NCBI GenBank assembly: GCA_963696105.1
Contig: CAVOIP010000004.1
Coordinates: 62,001-126,000, forward strand
DNA: 64,000 bases
Origin: CAVRTM01 sp963696105
GTDB taxonomy: Bacteria; Actinomycetota; Actinomycetes; Actinomycetales; Dermatophilaceae
Direction: 5' to 3'
Each line of letters begins with the position of its first letter. Position 1 is the stretch's first letter. Shown here piece by piece: positions 39,723 through 49,044 of the stretch. Made by a program: the position numbers and the translations under genes. The notes beneath the pieces are model-generated. The model worked only from the letters and a program-made list of their open reading frames with translations. It had not been told where the DNA came from and made no database searches.

Positions 39723-41249
39723 GTGAGCCCTGACATCACGCGCGAGAGCGCTGCGTCGATCGCCAACGCGCTGTCCCGCAAGGAGATCAGCGCGGTGGAG
39801 GTGACGCAGGCCCACCTCGACCGGATCGCCGCCGTGGACGGCGACGTCCACGCGTTCCTGCACGTCGACACCGACGGCGCCCTCTCGGCGGCGCGCGACG
39901 TCGACCAGCGACGGGCGGCTGGTGAGGAGCTGCACGTCCTCGCCGGCGTGCCGATCGCCGTCAAGGACATCGCGGCCACCCGCGGGGTACCGACCACGGT
40001 CGGCTCCCGGATCCTGGAGCACTGGATCCCGCCGTACGACGCCACGATCGTGACCCGCCTGCGGGCGGCCGGCATGCCGATCCTCGGCAAGACCAACATG
40101 GACGAGTTCGCCATGGGCTCCTCCACCGAGCACTCGGCGTTCGGCCCATCCCACAACCCCTGGGACCTGGACAAGATCCCGGGTGGGTCGGGCGGTGGCT
40201 CCGCCGCAGCCGTGGCGGCCTTCGAGGCGCCGCTGGCCATCGGCACCGACACCGGTGGGTCGATCCGCCAGCCTGCTGCCGTCACCGGCACGGTCGGGAC
40301 CAAGCCGACGTACGGCGGGGTCTCCCGCTACGGCATCGTCGCGCTCGCCAGCAGCCTGGACCAGGTCGGCCCGGTGTCACGCACGGTGCTCGACGCCGCG
40401 CTGCTGCACGCCGTGATCGGGGGGCACGACCCGATGGACTCCACCTCCATCGACGCCCCGGTCCCGCCGGTCGTCGAGGCGGCCCGCCGTGCCGACGTCA
40501 AGGGGATGCGGATCGGTGTCGTCAAGGAGCTCGGTGGCGAGGGCTACCAGCAGGGCGTCCGCACCCGGTTCGAGGAGTCGGTGCAGCTGCTGGTCGACGC
40601 CGGCGCCGAGGTCGTCGAGGTGTCCTGCCCGAGCTTCGACTACGCGCTCGCGGCCTACTACCTGATCCTGCCCAGCGAGGCGTCCTCCAACCTGGCCAAG
40701 TTCGACGCCATGCGCTACGGCCTGCGGGTGCTGCCCGAGGGCATCGACTCCCCGAGCGCGGAGCAGGTCATGGCGGCCACCCGTGACGCCGGCTTCGGCG
40801 ACGAGGTGAAGCGCCGGATCATCCTGGGCACCTACGCCCTGTCCAGCGGCTACTACGACGCCTACTACGGCCAGGCGCAGAAGGTCCGCACCCTGATCTC
40901 ACGCGACTTCGCCGCCGCCTTCGAGAAGGCCGACGTCCTCGTCTCGCCGACGGCACCGACCACGGCGTTCAGCATCGGGGAGAAGCTCGACGACCCGATC
41001 GCCATGTACCTCAACGACATCGCCACGATCCCGGCCAACCTGGCGGGCGTCCCGGGCATGTCCCTGCCGAGCGGCCTGGCCGACGAGGACGGGCTGCCCG
41101 CCGGCATCCAGATCCTCGCCCCCGCCACCCGCGACGAGCGGCTGTACGGCGTGGGCGCGGCCCTGGAGGCGATGCTCACCGAGCGCTGGGGTGGCCCGCT
41201 GCTGTCGCGGGCGCCCGAACTCACGACCGCGACGGAGGTCCGCGCATGA
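39723..41249 (+). CDS. gatA: Aspartyl/glutamyl-tRNA amidotransferase subunit A
   Basis: The 508-residue amidase-signature protein releases ammonia from glutamine. It has the catalytic lysine in GVPIAVKDIAATRG, the glycine/serine loop PGGSGGGSAAAVAAFEAPLAIGTDTGGSIRQPAAVTG with both active serines, and the GatA ending PAGIQILAPATRDERLYGVGAALE. The start is GTG 39723. Its stop overlaps gatB by 4 bases (ATGA). All residues of the Ser-cisSer-Lys triad are present, and the length is standard. Confidence 0.96.
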   Translation: MSPDITRESAASIANALSRKEISAVEVTQAHLDRIAAVDGDVHAFLHVDTDGALSAARDVDQRRAAGEELHVLAGVPIAVKDIAATRGVPTTVGSRILEHWIPPYDATIVTRLRAAGMPILGKTNMDEFAMGSSTEHSAFGPSHNPWDLDKIPGGSGGGSAAAVAAFEAPLAIGTDTGGSIRQPAAVTGTVGTKPTYGGVSRYGIVALASSLDQVGPVSRTVLDAALLHAVIGGHDPMDSTSIDAPVPPVVEAARRADVKGMRIGVVKELGGEGYQQGVRTRFEESVQLLVDAGAEVVEVSCPSFDYALAAYYLILPSEASSNLAKFDAMRYGLRVLPEGIDSPSAEQVMAATRDAGFGDEVKRRIILGTYALSSGYYDAYYGQAQKVRTLISRDFAAAFEKADVLVSPTAPTTAFSIGEKLDDPIAMYLNDIATIPANLAGVPGMSLPSGLADEDGLPAGIQILAPATRDERLYGVGAALEAMLTERWGGPLLSRAPELTTATEVRA

Positions 41250-42790
41250 GCACCACCACAGCCGAGCCGGTGATGGACTACGCCGAGGCGCTGCGGCGGT
41301 TCGACCCGGTGATGGGCCTCGAGGTCCATGTCGAGCTGAACACCAACACCAAGATGTTCTGCGGCTGCGCGACCGGGTTCGGCGCCGAGCCGAACAGCCA
41401 GGTCTGCCCGGTCTGCCTCGGCCTGCCCGGCGCCCTGCCCGTGGTCAACGCCAAGGCGGTCGAGTCGGCGATCCGGATCGGCCTGGCGCTCAACTGCGAC
41501 ATCGCGGCGTGGTGCCGGTTCGCCCGGAAGAACTACTTCTACCCGGACATGCCCAAGAACTTCCAGACCTCCCAGTACGACGAGCCGATCGCCTTCGACG
41601 GGCACCTGGACGTCGAGCTCGAGGACGGGTCGGTCTTCCGGGTCGAGATCGAGCGCGCCCACATGGAGGAGGACACCGGCAAGTCGCTGCACGTGGGCGG
41701 CGCCACCGGCCGGATCCACGGCGCCGACTACTCGCTGGTCGACTACAACCGGGCCGGCATCCCGCTGATCGAGATCGTCACCCGACCGCTCACCGGGGCG
41801 GGGGAGCGGGCGCCCGAGGTGGCCAAGGCCTACGTCGGCGCGCTGCGGGAGCTGCTGCGGGCGCTGCAGGTCAGTGACGTCCGCATGGAGCAGGGCTCGA
41901 TGCGCTGCGACGCCAACGTGTCGCTGCGGCCCAGGGTGGAGGGCGACGACGCGGCGGCTCAGGCCGCCGTACCGCTCGGCACGCGCACGGAGACCAAGAA
42001 CGTCAACTCGCTGCGCTCGGTGGAGCGGGCGATCCGCTACGAGATCACCCGGCACGCCGCGATCCTCGCCGACGGCGGGTCGATCCTGCAGGAGACCCGG
42101 CACTGGCACGAGGACACCGGGGTCACGACGTCCGGGCGGCCGAAGTCCGACGCCGACGACTACCGCTACTTCCCCGAGCCGGACCTCGTGCCCGTGGCGC
42201 CCGAGCGGGCGTGGGTGGACGAGCTGCGTGGCACCCTGCCCGAGCCCCCTCCGGAGCGTCGCCGGCGTCTGCAGCAGACGTGGGGCTTCTCCGACCTGGA
42301 GATGCGTGACGTGGTCAACGCCGGCGCGGTCGAGCTCATCGAGGCCAGCGTCGCGGCCGGCGCGGCGCCCGCCGGCGCCCGCAAGTGGTGGACCGGCGAG
42401 ATCGCCCGCCGCGCCAACGTCGAGGCCCGCGACCTCGCGGACTTCGGGGTGACGCCGCGGCACGTGGCCGAGCTCGACGCGATGGTCAGCGCAGGGCGGC
42501 TCAACGACTCCATGGCCCGGCAGGTGCTCGATGGTGTGCTCGCCGGCGAGGGCACCCCCCTGCAGGTCGCCGACGCCCGCGGCCTGGAGCTGGTCAGCGA
42601 CGACGGTGCCCTCGCCACGGCGGTCGAGAGCGTCATCGCGGCCAACCCGGACGTCGCTGCGAAGATCCGCGACGGCAAGGTGCAGGCGGCCGGCGCGCTC
42701 ATCGGCCAGGTCATGAAGCAGATGAAGGGTCAGGCGGACGCGGCCAAGGTGCGCGCGCTCATCCTCGGCCAGCTCGGCGTCGACGGCTGA
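41246..42790 (+). CDS. gatB: Aspartyl/glutamyl-tRNA amidotransferase subunit B
   Basis: The 514-residue GatB activates the misacylated tRNA carboxylate with ATP and takes ammonia from GatA. It shows FDPVMGLEVHVELNTNTKMFCGCATGFG, the zinc cysteines (CGC and VCPVCLG), ARKNYFYPDMPKNFQTSQYDEPI, MEEDTGKSLH, and a C-terminal YqeY-like tail (NPDVAAKIRDGKVQAAGALIGQVMKQMKGQADAAKV). The start is ATG 41246, coupled to gatA. A bulged hairpin lies 17 bases after the stop. Confidence 0.96.
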   Translation: MSTTTAEPVMDYAEALRRFDPVMGLEVHVELNTNTKMFCGCATGFGAEPNSQVCPVCLGLPGALPVVNAKAVESAIRIGLALNCDIAAWCRFARKNYFYPDMPKNFQTSQYDEPIAFDGHLDVELEDGSVFRVEIERAHMEEDTGKSLHVGGATGRIHGADYSLVDYNRAGIPLIEIVTRPLTGAGERAPEVAKAYVGALRELLRALQVSDVRMEQGSMRCDANVSLRPRVEGDDAAAQAAVPLGTRTETKNVNSLRSVERAIRYEITRHAAILADGGSILQETRHWHEDTGVTTSGRPKSDADDYRYFPEPDLVPVAPERAWVDELRGTLPEPPPERRRRLQQTWGFSDLEMRDVVNAGAVELIEASVAAGAAPAGARKWWTGEIARRANVEARDLADFGVTPRHVAELDAMVSAGRLNDSMARQVLDGVLAGEGTPLQVADARGLELVSDDGALATAVESVIAANPDVAAKIRDGKVQAAGALIGQVMKQMKGQADAAKVRALILGQLGVDG

Positions 42791-42807
42791 CGGCCCGGCG
42801 GCCCGGC

Positions 42808-42840
42808 GGTGCGGCGGCCCGGCGCCCCGGGCCGCGCACC
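42808..42840. terminator. Bidirectional terminator between gatB and the sugar dehydrogenase gene
   Basis: Inner arms 42814-42822 and 42827-42835 (9 bp, 4-base loop) are extended by GGTGC/GCACC outer arms with one bulged G. It lies in the 61-base gap between convergent stops and has no T tract. Confidence 0.6.
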
Positions 42841-42851
42841 GGGCCGGCCGG

Positions 42852-44030
42852 TCAGCCGACAGACGGCGGCAGGACGACCACCCGGTCGTCGTCGGCGGCG
42901 GGCTGCCCGCGGAAGGTGTTGCTGGTGACGATCCACAGCCGGCCGTCCGGGCCGGTGACGACGGTCCGCAGCCGTCCGTACCGTCCCGCCAGGAGCTTGC
43001 GGGGGGTGCCCGCCCTGCCGCCCGCGACGGGCACCTGCCACAGGGCACGGCCCTGCAGGGCGGCGACGTAGACGTTGCCGTCACGGCCGACGGCGATCCC
43101 GCTCGGTGAGGCGTCGTCCGTGGGCCACTGCACCAGCGGGTCGGTGAAGCCCGTTCGGCCGGCCCTGCCCTCGACCGTCGGCCACCCGTAGTTCGCGCCG
43201 GCCTTGATCAGGTTGAGCTCGTCCCACGTGTCCTGGCCGAACTCGCTGGCGTACATGCGTCCCGCCGCGTCCCAGGCCATGCCCTCGACGTTGCGGTGGC
43301 CGAGGCTCCACACGGGTGAACCGGGAAACGGGTTGCCGGGCGCCGGTCTGCCGTCGGCGGTCACCCGCAGGATCTTGCCGCCGAGCGACGAACGGTCCTG
43401 CGCCGCAGGCCGGTTGCCGGCATCGCCGGTGGAGACGTAGAGGTAGCCGTCCGGCCCGAAGGCCAGCCGGCCGCCGTCATGGTGGTTCGCCCTCGAGATG
43501 CCCTCGACGATGACCGGACCGGGTCGAAGGACGTTGTCCTGCAGCGTCATCCGCATCACACGGTTGTCCGACGCCGACGTGAAGTAGACGAAGACGCTGT
43601 GGTCGGAGGCGAACCGGGGAGAGACAGCGATGCCGAGCAGGCCTGCCTCGCCGAGCGGCTGAACGCCCGGGACGGTGCCGACCCGGACCGGCGCGGAGCC
43701 GTCGCCGCGGACGCGCAGCACCGTCCCCTCGTCGCGCAACGTCACCAGTGCGGAGGTGTCGGGCAGGAAGGCCAGGCCCCAGGGCACCTTGAGCCGGCTC
43801 GCCACCGTGACCGCTGTCGTCGGGAGCGGCGTTGCGGGGGAGCGGCTCGCGGACGCGGCGGCCGGCGGCGTACCGGTGCTGGTGGCGATACCGGGCGTCG
43901 GGCTGACGGCGCCGGTGCTGGTCGACGAGCTCACGGCGGGCCCGGGAGGGGAGGGGGCCCCGGTGCCGGCGGCCGAGCAGGCGCCGAGCGGGAGCAGGGC
44001 GGCCGCGGCGAGCAGTGCCAGTGAGCGCAT
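42852..44030 (-). CDS. PQQ-dependent aldose sugar dehydrogenase-like lipoprotein
   Basis: The 392-residue protein has a signal peptide with lipobox LGAC (Cys18) and a Ser/Thr/Pro-rich linker to about residue 75. The six-bladed propeller of soluble glucose/sorbosone dehydrogenases (PF07995) follows: VPWGLAFLPDTSALVTLRDEGTVLRV, GLLGIAVSPRFASDHSVFVYFTS, NHHDGGRLAFGPDGYLYVSTGDAGN with the catalytic-type His, GHRNVEGMAWD, and ELNLIKAGANYGWPTVEG. It would oxidise aldoses on the outer membrane face using PQQ. No PQQ synthesis genes are visible. ATG 44030 is 29 bases from the divergent hydroxyacid dehydrogenase start. Confidence 0.87.
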   Translation of the reverse strand: MRSLALLAAAALLPLGACSAAGTGAPSPPGPAVSSSTSTGAVSPTPGIATSTGTPPAAASASRSPATPLPTTAVTVASRLKVPWGLAFLPDTSALVTLRDEGTVLRVRGDGSAPVRVGTVPGVQPLGEAGLLGIAVSPRFASDHSVFVYFTSASDNRVMRMTLQDNVLRPGPVIVEGISRANHHDGGRLAFGPDGYLYVSTGDAGNRPAAQDRSSLGGKILRVTADGRPAPGNPFPGSPVWSLGHRNVEGMAWDAAGRMYASEFGQDTWDELNLIKAGANYGWPTVEGRAGRTGFTDPLVQWPTDDASPSGIAVGRDGNVYVAALQGRALWQVPVAGGRAGTPRKLLAGRYGRLRTVVTGPDGRLWIVTSNTFRGQPAADDDRVVVLPPSVG

Positions 44031-44059
44031 GTCCCATTGTGGCCGATAACGTGCGGGCC

Positions 44060-44986
44060 ATGCCCCTGGTCTCCCTGCCCGACACCGAGTGGATCGAGAT
44101 GGTCGGCCACGTCGCCGGCGTGGAGGCGGTGCCGTGGGACATCGTCTCCGAGCCGCCCCGCCCGGACGAGATCGAGGTCGTCGTCCCGCCGTACATCGGG
44201 AGCCGGGAGCCGCTCGCTCGCCTCGCGACGCTTCCCTCGCTGCGTGCGGTCCAGCTGCTGACCGCCGGGTACGACGACGTGCTGCCCCTGGTCCCGCCGG
44301 GCGTGGTCCTCGCCAACGCCGGCGGCGTGCACGACGCGTCCACCGCCGAGCTGGCGGTGGGGCTGATGTTGGCGACCCTGCGCGGGTTCCCGGAGATGGT
44401 GCGCGCGCAGGACCAGGCGCGGTGGATCCCGGTCGGTGGCCGTCCGGCGCTGGCCGACAAGCGCGTGCTGGTCCTCGGCTACGGCTCGATCGGCCGGGCG
44501 GTCGCGCGGCGCCTCACCGGCTTCGAGGTGTCGCTCACCGCGGTCGCCTCCCGGCCCCGCGAGGGGGACGACCTGGTGGACCGGGTCCACGGCATCGACG
44601 AGCTGCACGAGCTGCTGCCCCAGCACGACGTCGTGGTGGTGATCGTCCCGCTGAGCGAGGCGACCAGCCGCCTGGTCGACCGGGACTTTCTCGCCGCGAT
44701 GCCCGACGGCGCCTTGCTCGTCAACGTGGCGCGCGGCAAGGTCGTCGACACGGACGCCCTGGTCGAGGCGACCGCCACGGGCCGGATCATGGCGGCCCTC
44801 GACGTCACCGACCCCGAGCCCCTGCCCGACGGCCACCCGCTCTGGCGCTGCCCGGGGGTGTTCATCACCCCCCACGTCGGCGGCGACACGAGCGCCTTCA
44901 CGCCCAGGGCGGTCCGCCTGGTCCGCGAGCAGCTCACCGCGCTCGTCGCCGGGGAGCCGCTGCGGAACGTGGTCAACGGGGGCTGA
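44060..44986 (+). CDS. D-isomer-specific 2-hydroxyacid dehydrogenase
   Basis: The 308-residue enzyme has the Rossmann motif VLVLGYGSIGRAVARRL near residue 140. The triad follows: the substrate Arg in LLVNVARGKVVDTDAL, Glu in ALDVTDPEPLPDGHPLW, and His in VFITPHVGGDTSAF. It should reduce a 2-ketoacid or oxidise a D-2-hydroxyacid with NAD(P)H. The usual glyoxylate, phosphoglycerate or hydroxypyruvate choice cannot be settled; the ACT domain of SerA is absent. ATG 44060 is preceded by TAACGT (44047-44052) 7 nt upstream. It shares a 29-base divergent region with the sugar dehydrogenase. Confidence 0.88.
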   Translation: MPLVSLPDTEWIEMVGHVAGVEAVPWDIVSEPPRPDEIEVVVPPYIGSREPLARLATLPSLRAVQLLTAGYDDVLPLVPPGVVLANAGGVHDASTAELAVGLMLATLRGFPEMVRAQDQARWIPVGGRPALADKRVLVLGYGSIGRAVARRLTGFEVSLTAVASRPREGDDLVDRVHGIDELHELLPQHDVVVVIVPLSEATSRLVDRDFLAAMPDGALLVNVARGKVVDTDALVEATATGRIMAALDVTDPEPLPDGHPLWRCPGVFITPHVGGDTSAFTPRAVRLVREQLTALVAGEPLRNVVNGG

Positions 44987-45049
44987 GGTCCGGGACGACT
45001 TCCGCCGAAGCGTTGCGGGGTGTCGGTGCCGCGGGCCAGACTCCAGCCA

Positions 45050-46134
45050 TGGGAAGCACTGTGGTTGCGGTGGGGACACGCAAGGGGCTGTGGTTGGCAC
45101 GCAGCGAGGACCGGCAGCACTGGTCGGTGGAGGGCCCGCAGTTCCTGATGCGCGAGGTGCCCAGCCTGGGCTTCGTGCCGCGGGACGGCGGGGTCCGCCT
45201 GCTCGCTGGGGTCCGGTCCGAGCACTGGGGGCCGACGGTGATGCACTCCGACGACCTGGGCACCACCTGGCAGGAGCGCCCCGACGGCGCCGCGATCAGC
45301 TTTCCCGACCACACCGGGGCCGCGCTCGCGCGCATCTGGCAGATCACGGCCGACCCGCACGACCGCGAGGTCGTCTGGGCCGGCACCGAGCCGCACGCGC
45401 TGTGGCGCAGCGCCGACGGCGGGACGTCGTTCCAGCTCGTGCGCGGACTCTGGGACCACCCGCACCGACCCCTCTGGGGTGAGGGCTTCGGCGGCGGCGC
45501 CATCCACACGGTCCTGCCCGACCCGCAGGACCCCAGCCGCATGCTCGTGGCCATGAGCACCGGCGGGGTCTACACGACAGCCGACGGCGGTGCGACGTGG
45601 GAGGCCAGCAACAAGGGCATCGAGGCACGCTATGTGCCCGACCCGTTCCCCGAGTTCGGCCAGTGCGTCCACAAGGTCGCCCGTGACGCCGAGGACGCCG
45701 GCCGGCTCTACCTCCAGTGCCACCACGGGGTCTACCGGTCGGACGACCACGGCGCGAGCTGGCAGTCCATCGCCGAGGGCCTGCCCACCGACTTCGGGTT
45801 CACCGTCCTGACCCACCCCCGTCGTGGCGGCTCGCTCTGGCTCGTGCCGGTCGTGGCCGACGCCGAGCGGATCCCACCGGACGCCCAGCTGCAGGTGCAG
45901 CACTCGGTCGACGCCGGCCAGACCTGGCAGACGCAGGCCGAGGGCCTGCCGCACCCCTCCTACACCTGCGTGCTGCGCGACGCCGCCGCCGTGGACACCC
46001 ACGAGCAGGCCGGTCTCTACGTCGGCACCCGCAACGGCGACGTCTTCGCCTCCGCCGACGAGGGTGCGACGTTCACGCGCGTTCTCGAGCAGCTGCCCGA
46101 CGTCCTCTGCGTGCGGGTGGCGGTGTTGCCGTGA
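45050..46134 (+). CDS. BNR/sialidase-like beta-propeller protein
   Basis: The 361-residue protein is built from repeated BNR-type blades, visible as S-D-x-G-x-T-W motifs (SDDLGTTWQ, SADGGTSFQ, TADGGATWE, SDDHGASWQ, SVDAGQTWQ, SADEGATFT). It has no signal peptide, so it is a cytosolic propeller, not a secreted sialidase, and the sialidase Arg triad is not obvious. A segment WEGLWDHPHRPLWGEGFGGGAIHTV-like region (residues about 128-150) is characteristic of this subfamily. Its TGA overlaps the GTG of a MoaD-like gene, a pairing that suggests joint function, perhaps as a scaffold. A CAGACT box ends 6 nt before ATG 45050. Confidence 0.82.
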
Positions 46135-46424
46135 CCGGTGCCGCGGTGCGCATCGTCCTGCCCGGAGTGCTGCGTGAGGACGCCGGCGGCGTCGGTGAGC
46201 TGCAGGTGCAGGTCCAGCACGCGACCTCGCTGCGCGACGTCCTCGATGCCGCGACGACCGAGCGGCCACGGCTCGGCGTGCGCATGCGCGACGAGACGGG
46301 GGCCCTGCGCCGCCACGTCAACGTCTTCGTCGACGGTGAGGACGTGCGCCGCGGCGCCGGGCTGGACACCCCCGTGGACGGCGGTGCCGTGGTGCACATC
46401 CTGCCCGCGGTGTCCGGGGGATGA
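46131..46424 (+). CDS. MoaD/ThiS-family sulfur-carrier-like protein
   Basis: The 97-residue ubiquitin-fold protein ends in the Gly-Gly tail (ILPAVSGG) used for adenylation and thiocarboxylation. It has the MoaD pattern VRIVLPGVLREDAGG, a central TSLRDVLDAATTERP helix and NVFVDGEDVRRGAGLDTPVDGGAVVHI. No moaE, thiF or molybdopterin gene is nearby. The partner is the coupled propeller protein upstream (GTGA overlap), and a 38-codon frame overlaps its stop. It may deliver sulfur in an unassigned pathway or tag proteins. Both roles are inference. Confidence 0.87.
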   Translation: MTGAAVRIVLPGVLREDAGGVGELQVQVQHATSLRDVLDAATTERPRLGVRMRDETGALRRHVNVFVDGEDVRRGAGLDTPVDGGAVVHILPAVSGG

Positions 46425-46537
46425 CCGGCCGCGCGCTGGTGGTCCACCTCGCCGGCGCCCTGGCCCTCGCCACCCTCACCGCCCGGCGGCCCCCGGTCTG
46501 GACCCCGTCGCGGGTCAGGCCCGAGCTGGTCCGGTGA
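46421..46537 (+). CDS. Small hypothetical protein (38 residues) coupled to the MoaD-like gene
   Basis: ATG 46421 overlaps the moaD-like TGA by 4 bases and opens 38 codons to a TGA at 46535-46537. The product has one hydrophobic stretch (ALVVHLAGALALATL) and a basic end, so it could be a single-pass membrane peptide. No homologue comes to mind. The only positive evidence is the coupling geometry and codon bias, so it may be spurious. Confidence 0.3.
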   Translation: MTGRALVVHLAGALALATLTARRPPVWTPSRVRPELVR

Positions 46538-46595
46538 CCGACGGGCCGGCCCGGGGGCGTGGCGTGCCGCCGGGGTTGTCCGCGATGCTGGCCTC

Positions 46596-47111
46596 ATGAG
46601 CACCCAGCGACCCGACCGGACCCTCGTCCTGCTGCGCCACTCCAAGGCCGAGCACGTGCCGGGGAAGGCCGACCTCGCTCGCGAGCTCACCGCGCGCGGC
46701 CACCGCGACGCGGTCGCTGCGGGGGAGTGGATGCTGCAGCACGTGCCCCCGGTGGACCTGGTGGTGTGCTCACCGTCCGTGCGCACGCGCCAGACCTGGG
46801 AGGGGGTCCGCCGGGGCGGGGTGTCCGCGGGGTCGGTCGACGAGCGGGCCGAGGTGTACGACGCCGACCCCGGCACGCTGCTGGACGCCGTACGCGGCGC
46901 CCCCGACCACGTGCGGTGCCTGCTGCTGGTCGGGCACTCGCCAGGGGTGCCGCTCCTGGTCGAGGAGCTGGCGCAGGCCGGTGCCGGGGAGCCGCTGCCG
47001 GACGGCTTTCCGACGTCCGCGCTCGCTGTGCTGCGGTTCGACGGCGACTGGGCCGACCTCGATGCCGGTGGCGCCCGGGTCGAGCAGGTCGCGGTGGCCA
47101 GGGCCGGTTGA
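46596..47111 (+). CDS. SixA-type histidine phosphatase
   Basis: The 171-residue protein is a short histidine phosphatase with LVLLRHSKAE near residue 10 (RHx motif, nucleophile His) and the second active-site His in LLLVGHSPGVPLL near 110. LVVCSPSVRTRQTWE supplies the second Arg. SixA members dephosphorylate phosphohistidine on HPt or PTS proteins, but many actinobacterial ones are uncharacterised. ATG 46596 follows GATGCT (46584-46589) by 6 nt. It lies after the propeller/MoaD pair and before ilvD, and may be an independent unit. Confidence 0.85.
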   Translation: MSTQRPDRTLVLLRHSKAEHVPGKADLARELTARGHRDAVAAGEWMLQHVPPVDLVVCSPSVRTRQTWEGVRRGGVSAGSVDERAEVYDADPGTLLDAVRGAPDHVRCLLLVGHSPGVPLLVEELAQAGAGEPLPDGFPTSALAVLRFDGDWADLDAGGARVEQVAVARAG

Positions 47112-47214
47112 GCCTGACCGCCGCGCGGCACGTCCCCACAGCGGGACCGCCGCCCGACGCCCGCGCAGCGAGACCGCCGTCCCACGTCGTGGACCGGGTC
47201 CTAGACTCCCGAGC

Positions 47215-48933
47215 ATGACGCAGACGCCCCCCGCATCCTCCGGCCAGCCCGACATCAAGCCGCGCAGCCGCGACGTCACCGACGGCCTCGAGAAGGCCGC
47301 CGCGCGCGGGATGCTGCGCGCGGTCGGCCTCGGCGACGACGACTTCGCCAAGCCCCAGATCGGTGTCGCGAGCTCCTGGAACGAGATCACCCCCTGCAAC
47401 CTCTCGCTCGACCGCCTGGCCAAGGCGGTCAAGGACGGTGTGCACGCGGCCGGCGGCTACCCGCTGGAGTTCGGCACGATCAGCGTCAGCGACGGCATCT
47501 CGATGGGCCACGAGGGGATGCACTTCTCCCTCGTCAGCCGCGAGATCATCGCCGACTCGGTCGAGACCGTCATGCAGGCCGAACGCCTCGACGGCAGCGT
47601 GCTCCTCGCCGGCTGCGACAAGTCCCTGCCCGGGATGCTCATGGCGGCGGCCCGGCTGGACCTGGCCAGCGTCTTCCTCTATGCCGGGTCGATCCTGCCG
47701 GGCATCGCCAAGCTCAGCGACGGCTCCGAGAAGACGGTCACGATCATCGACGCGTTCGAGGCGGTCGGCGCCTGCGCCGCCGGGCGGATGAGCCGGGCCG
47801 ACGTCGATGCGATCGAGCGCGCGATCTGCCCCGGGGAGGGCGCCTGCGGCGGGATGTACACGGCCAACACGATGGCGAGCGTCGCCGAGGCGATCGGCAT
47901 GTCGCTGCCCGGCAGCGCCGCGCCGCCGGCCACCGACCGCCGTCGCGACGGCTTCGCCCGCAGGTCCGGCGAGGCCGTGGTCGGGCTCCTGCGCCGCGGC
48001 ATCACCGCCCGCGACATCATGACCAAGGAGGCGTTCGAGAACGCCATCGCCGTGGTCATGGCCTTCGGCGGCTCGACCAATGCCGTCCTGCACCTCCTGG
48101 CGATCGCCGCCGAGGCCGAGGTCGACCTGACCCTGGAGGACTTCAGCCGGATCGGCGCGCAGGTGCCGCACCTGGCCGACGTCAAGCCGTTCGGCGAGTA
48201 CGTCATGACCGACATCGACCGCGTGGGCGGCGTGCCGGTGGTCATGCGCGCGCTGCTCGACGCCGGGCTCATGAACGGCGACTGCCTCACGGTGACCGGC
48301 TCGACGATGGCCGAGAACCTCGCGCACATCAGCCCGCCGGACCTCGACGGCAAGGTGCTGCGGGCGATGAAGGAGCCCATCCACCGCACGGGCGGCTTGA
48401 CCATCCTCAAGGGCACGCTCGCCCCGGAGGGGGCGGTCGTGAAGTCGGCCGGCTTCGACAGCGAGGTGTTCGAGGGGACCGCGCGGGTCTTCGACGGCGA
48501 GCGCGCCGCGATGGACGCGGTCGAGCAGGGCTCGCTGAAGGCGGGCGACGTGGTGGTGATCCGCTACGAGGGGCCCAAGGGTGGCCCGGGGATGCGCGAG
48601 ATGCTGGCCGTCACCGGCGCGATCAAGGGCGCGGGGCTCGGCAAGGACGTGCTGCTGCTCACCGACGGCCGGTTCTCCGGCGGCACGACCGGGCTGTGCA
48701 TCGGCCACGTCGCACCGGAGGCCGTCGACGGCGGACCGATCGCGTTCGTGCAGGACGGCGACCGCATCCGCGTCGACGTCGCCGCCGGCACGCTGGACGT
48801 GGATGTCGACGCCGCGACGCTGGCCCGGCGGGCGGAGGGGTTCACCCCGCCCGCGCCGAAGTACCCCACGGGTGTCCTGGCCAAGTACCGCAAGCTGGTC
48901 GGCAGCGCCGCCGGCGGGGCCGTCTGCGGCTGA
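47215..48933 (+). CDS. ilvD: Dihydroxy-acid dehydratase
   Basis: The 572-residue Fe-S enzyme dehydrates dihydroxy acids in valine and isoleucine synthesis. Its cluster and active-site segments are present: SSWNEITPCNLSLDRLA, VLLAGCDKSLPGMLMAA, GEGACGGMYTANTMASVAEAIGMSLPGSA, and the late LLLTDGRFSGGTTGLCIGHVAPEA. ATG 47215 is preceded by TAGACT (47202-47207) 7 nt upstream, a leaderless arrangement. It has its own promoter and terminator and is not under the ilvB attenuator that follows. Length and Cys residues are normal. Confidence 0.96.
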   Translation: MTQTPPASSGQPDIKPRSRDVTDGLEKAAARGMLRAVGLGDDDFAKPQIGVASSWNEITPCNLSLDRLAKAVKDGVHAAGGYPLEFGTISVSDGISMGHEGMHFSLVSREIIADSVETVMQAERLDGSVLLAGCDKSLPGMLMAAARLDLASVFLYAGSILPGIAKLSDGSEKTVTIIDAFEAVGACAAGRMSRADVDAIERAICPGEGACGGMYTANTMASVAEAIGMSLPGSAAPPATDRRRDGFARRSGEAVVGLLRRGITARDIMTKEAFENAIAVVMAFGGSTNAVLHLLAIAAEAEVDLTLEDFSRIGAQVPHLADVKPFGEYVMTDIDRVGGVPVVMRALLDAGLMNGDCLTVTGSTMAENLAHISPPDLDGKVLRAMKEPIHRTGGLTILKGTLAPEGAVVKSAGFDSEVFEGTARVFDGERAAMDAVEQGSLKAGDVVVIRYEGPKGGPGMREMLAVTGAIKGAGLGKDVLLLTDGRFSGGTTGLCIGHVAPEAVDGGPIAFVQDGDRIRVDVAAGTLDVDVDAATLARRAEGFTPPAPKYPTGVLAKYRKLVGSAAGGAVCG

Positions 48934-48954
48934 CGGACGCGGCGGGAGGACGGC

Positions 48955-48983
48955 GGTGACCGGGCCGGAGCGGCCCGGTCACC
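48955..48983 (+). terminator. Terminator after ilvD
   Basis: Perfect 12-bp arms (48955-48966 and 48972-48983) enclose a 5-base loop, 21 bases after the ilvD stop. It insulates ilvD from the ilvB leader region. Confidence 0.7.
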
Positions 48984-49044
48984 GTGGTTGGCGTCCCACA
49001 GCGCGGACGTGGTGTCCGTATGACGAGACGGGCGGGGAGGCCGG

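Noticed and set aside
45050..46134. Secreted sialidase
   Set aside because: The BNR motifs are present, but there is no signal peptide and no evident sialidase Arg triad, so only the propeller fold is claimed.
46500..46600. Transfer RNA or small RNA gene
   Set aside because: I looked through gaps across the window for tRNA-like cloverleaf ends and CCA-flanked stems and found none that I could support.
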